Part shown: one piece after another, positions 62,784-64,000 of the stretch
Position numbering within the stretch: position 1 is the stretch's first letter
How the letters are laid out: every line of letters begins with the position of its first letter
NCBI RefSeq assembly: GCF_025628965.1
Contig: NZ_JAOTEN010000001.1
Span: 558,001 to 622,000, forward strand
Length of the DNA: 64,000 nucleotides
Origin: Chryseobacterium gilvum
GTDB taxonomy: Bacteria > Bacteroidota > Bacteroidia > Flavobacteriales > Weeksellaceae
Reading direction: 5' to 3'
Translations under genes and position numbers: made by a program
Notes under the pieces: generated by a model
The model's database searches: none
What the model was told of the DNA's origin: nothing
What the model saw: the letters and a program-made list of their open reading frames with translations, nothing else

Positions 62784-63180
62784 AACGCAAAGTCCGCAAA
62801 GATTCTTTTAATACTAACTGTTTATTTAAGTTCGCAAAGGCGTTTCACTCAGCAAAGTTTACGAAAACTTTAGGTTTAATTTATTTTATTAACGCAAAGT
62901 CCGCAAAGATTCTTTTAATACTAACTGTTTATTTAAGTTCGCAAAGGCGTTTCACTCAGCAAAGTTTACGAATACTTTAGGTTTAATTTATTTTATTAAC
63001 GCAAAGTCCGCAAAGATTCTTTTAATACTAACTGTTTATTTAAGCTCGCAAAGGCGTTTCACTCAGCAAAGTTTACGAATACTTTAGGTTTAATTTATTT
63101 TATTAACGCAAAGTCCGCAAAGATTCTTTTTAATACCAACTGTTTATTTAAGTTCGCAAATGCGTTTTACTTAGCAAAGA
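62784..63180. repeat. 107-bp tandem repeat, three complete units plus a partial one
   Basis: Units start at 62784, 62891, 62998 and 63105, each opening AACGCAAAGTCCGCAAAG and containing TTCGCAAAGGCG and CTCAGCAAAG cores with an AT-rich stretch. Units 1-3 differ by few substitutions; unit 4 is more diverged and truncated. The GCAAAG cores all point the same way. It fills the gap between the ATPase and VWA genes (62732-63260); no reading frame or promoter is recognised there. Confidence 0.93.
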
Positions 63181-63260
63181 TCTCAATGTTTTTAATAGTT
63201 AGGTAATTAGTAATTGCCAGAGAATAATGTTACTTTTAACCTTTTTACTTGGTTCTTTAT

Positions 63261-64000
63261 TTATATTCTTTTAATTCTGTTTTTTTCGTAGTCTTCAAAT
63301 ATCATTTGTCCCAACCCGGAAAGTCCTGTTAAGAAGGCTTTCCCTTTATTTTGTGCGGTGAATGCTTCTACAAACTTTCGCAAATAAGGATCCTGGGCGA
63401 TCATAAACGTGGTGATCGGGATTTTCAATTTTCTTGCCTGTGCCGCTCTGTTCAGACACTGCGTGACAATCATTTCATCCAAACCGTTGCTGTTCATATA
63501 AAATTCTCCTGTAGGAAGCTGAATACAACTTGGCTTACCGTCGGTGATCATAAAAATCTGCTTGTTGGTGTTTCTTTTTCTGCGGAGAATATCCATGGCC
63601 AATTCTAATCCGGCAACAGTATTGGTATGATAGGGGCCAACCTGTAAATAAGGTAGGTCTTTGATTTTAATCGGCCAGGCTTCATTTCCAAACACGATAA
63701 TATCAATGGAATCTTTCGGGTATTTCCGGTTGATGAGTTCTACCAAAGCCATCGCGACCTTTTTGGCGGGCGTGATCCGGTCTTCACCGTAAAGAATCAT
63801 CGAGTGACTGATGTCGATCATCAAAACCGTGCTCATCTGTGCTTTGTGCTTGGTTTCTTCTACAATCAGATCATCTTCTGTCATCCGAAGATCTGAAATT
63901 CCATTGTTGATTTGTGCGTTTTTAAGGCTTTCAGTCATATTTACACTGGAAAGATCATCGCCATATTGGAAGTTGCGGTTTTCACCGTCACGTTCGTCAC
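63261..64000 (-). CDS. VWA domain protein, partner of the MoxR-type ATPase (5' end outside window)
   Basis: The frame is open across the window edge: 20 codons upstream of the first internal ATG (63938) are uninterrupted, so the true start lies beyond 64000. The visible 246 residues contain a von Willebrand A domain with the MIDAS 'MIDISHSMILYGED' (D-x-S-x-S), 'IIVFGNEAWPIKI' and 'QIFMITDGKPSCIQL'. It resembles BchD/CoxE-like partners of MoxR/ChlI ATPases, and the ATPase gene is next downstream on the same strand beyond the repeat array. Confidence 0.87.
   Translation of the reverse strand, partial: DERDGENRNFQYGDDLSSVNMTESLKNAQINNGISDLRMTEDDLIVEETKHKAQMSTVLMIDISHSMILYGEDRITPAKKVAMALVELINRKYPKDSIDIIVFGNEAWPIKIKDLPYLQVGPYHTNTVAGLELAMDILRRKRNTNKQIFMITDGKPSCIQLPTGEFYMNSNGLDEMIVTQCLNRAAQARKLKIPITTFMIAQDPYLRKFVEAFTAQNKGKAFLTGLSGLGQMIFEDYEKNRIKRI

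Noticed and set aside
62784..63180. CRISPR array
   Set aside because: Repeat period is 107 bases with no unique spacers between conserved repeats and no cas genes nearby; it is a simple tandem repeat.

Overview
The window looks like chromosomal DNA of a member of the Flavobacteriia, most likely Chryseobacterium or a close relative in the Weeksellaceae. Several things point there: AT-rich DNA, a T9SS type A sorting tail on a secreted protein, a PorT-like gene beside menG, promoter elements of the Bacteroidota type (TTTG about 20 bases upstream of TAnnTTTG), an SDR-type threonine dehydrogenase, and the order zapA - 6S-like RNA - rny. This assignment comes from gene content and recalled family knowledge, not from a search. 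I recognise no tRNA, rRNA, CRISPR array, insertion sequence or prophage.

Layout. 1-2.0 kb: a Crp/Fnr regulator cut by the window edge, a DUF4268 gene, an Rrf2 regulator and an ABM-domain oxygenase. 2.0-8.6 kb: a haem-acquisition block with TonB-dependent receptor, HmuY-like lipoprotein, HemS/ChuS-like haem-degrading factor and ChaN-like protein. It is divergent from a T9SS cargo gene, and two palindromes resembling Fur-superfamily operators lie between them. 7.4-7.7 kb: a 21-bp tandem repeat inside a broken reading frame. 8.7-10.1 kb: an exported peptide-deformylase homologue lacking its cysteine metal ligand, then lipB. 10.1-16.9 kb: a complete trpEGDCFBA operon on the minus strand behind a Trp-Trp-Trp leader peptide and attenuator.

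17-25 kb: a small lipoprotein, cytochrome c, rlmF, lysS, cydAB and gyrB. 25-31 kb: two DUF3857/transglutaminase-like proteins, a DUF3298-type lipoprotein and a lipid kinase. 31-36 kb: a dicarboxylate symporter, ggt, and a two-gene DUF262 + HEPN cassette coupled by ATGA overlaps to each other and to ggt. This cassette is the best candidate for a defence system in the window. 36-42.5 kb: threonine dehydrogenase, a degenerate polysaccharide deacetylase, a phosphoesterase, a KAS III-like synthase, menG and porT.

42.6-45.3 kb: a coiled-coil protein, zapA, a 6S-Flavo-like RNA, rny and a GG-leader Cys-rich peptide. 45.4-50.5 kb: thioesterase, Spx/ArsC-like protein, gcvT, idi, a HAD protein, a SerA-like dehydrogenase and mscL. 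50.6-61 kb: nnr, lgt, yidD, rarA, dnaA, a low-molecular-weight phosphatase, an RsmI-like methyltransferase and several poorly characterised genes. 61-64 kb: a MoxR/Mg-chelatase-type ATPase and a VWA protein (running off the window), separated by four copies of a 107-bp tandem repeat.

Most of the window is housekeeping. The accessory or unusual parts are the DUF262-HEPN pair, the GG-leader peptide, the tandem repeats and the altered deformylase. The trp attenuator and the haem promoter region are the clearest regulatory finds.
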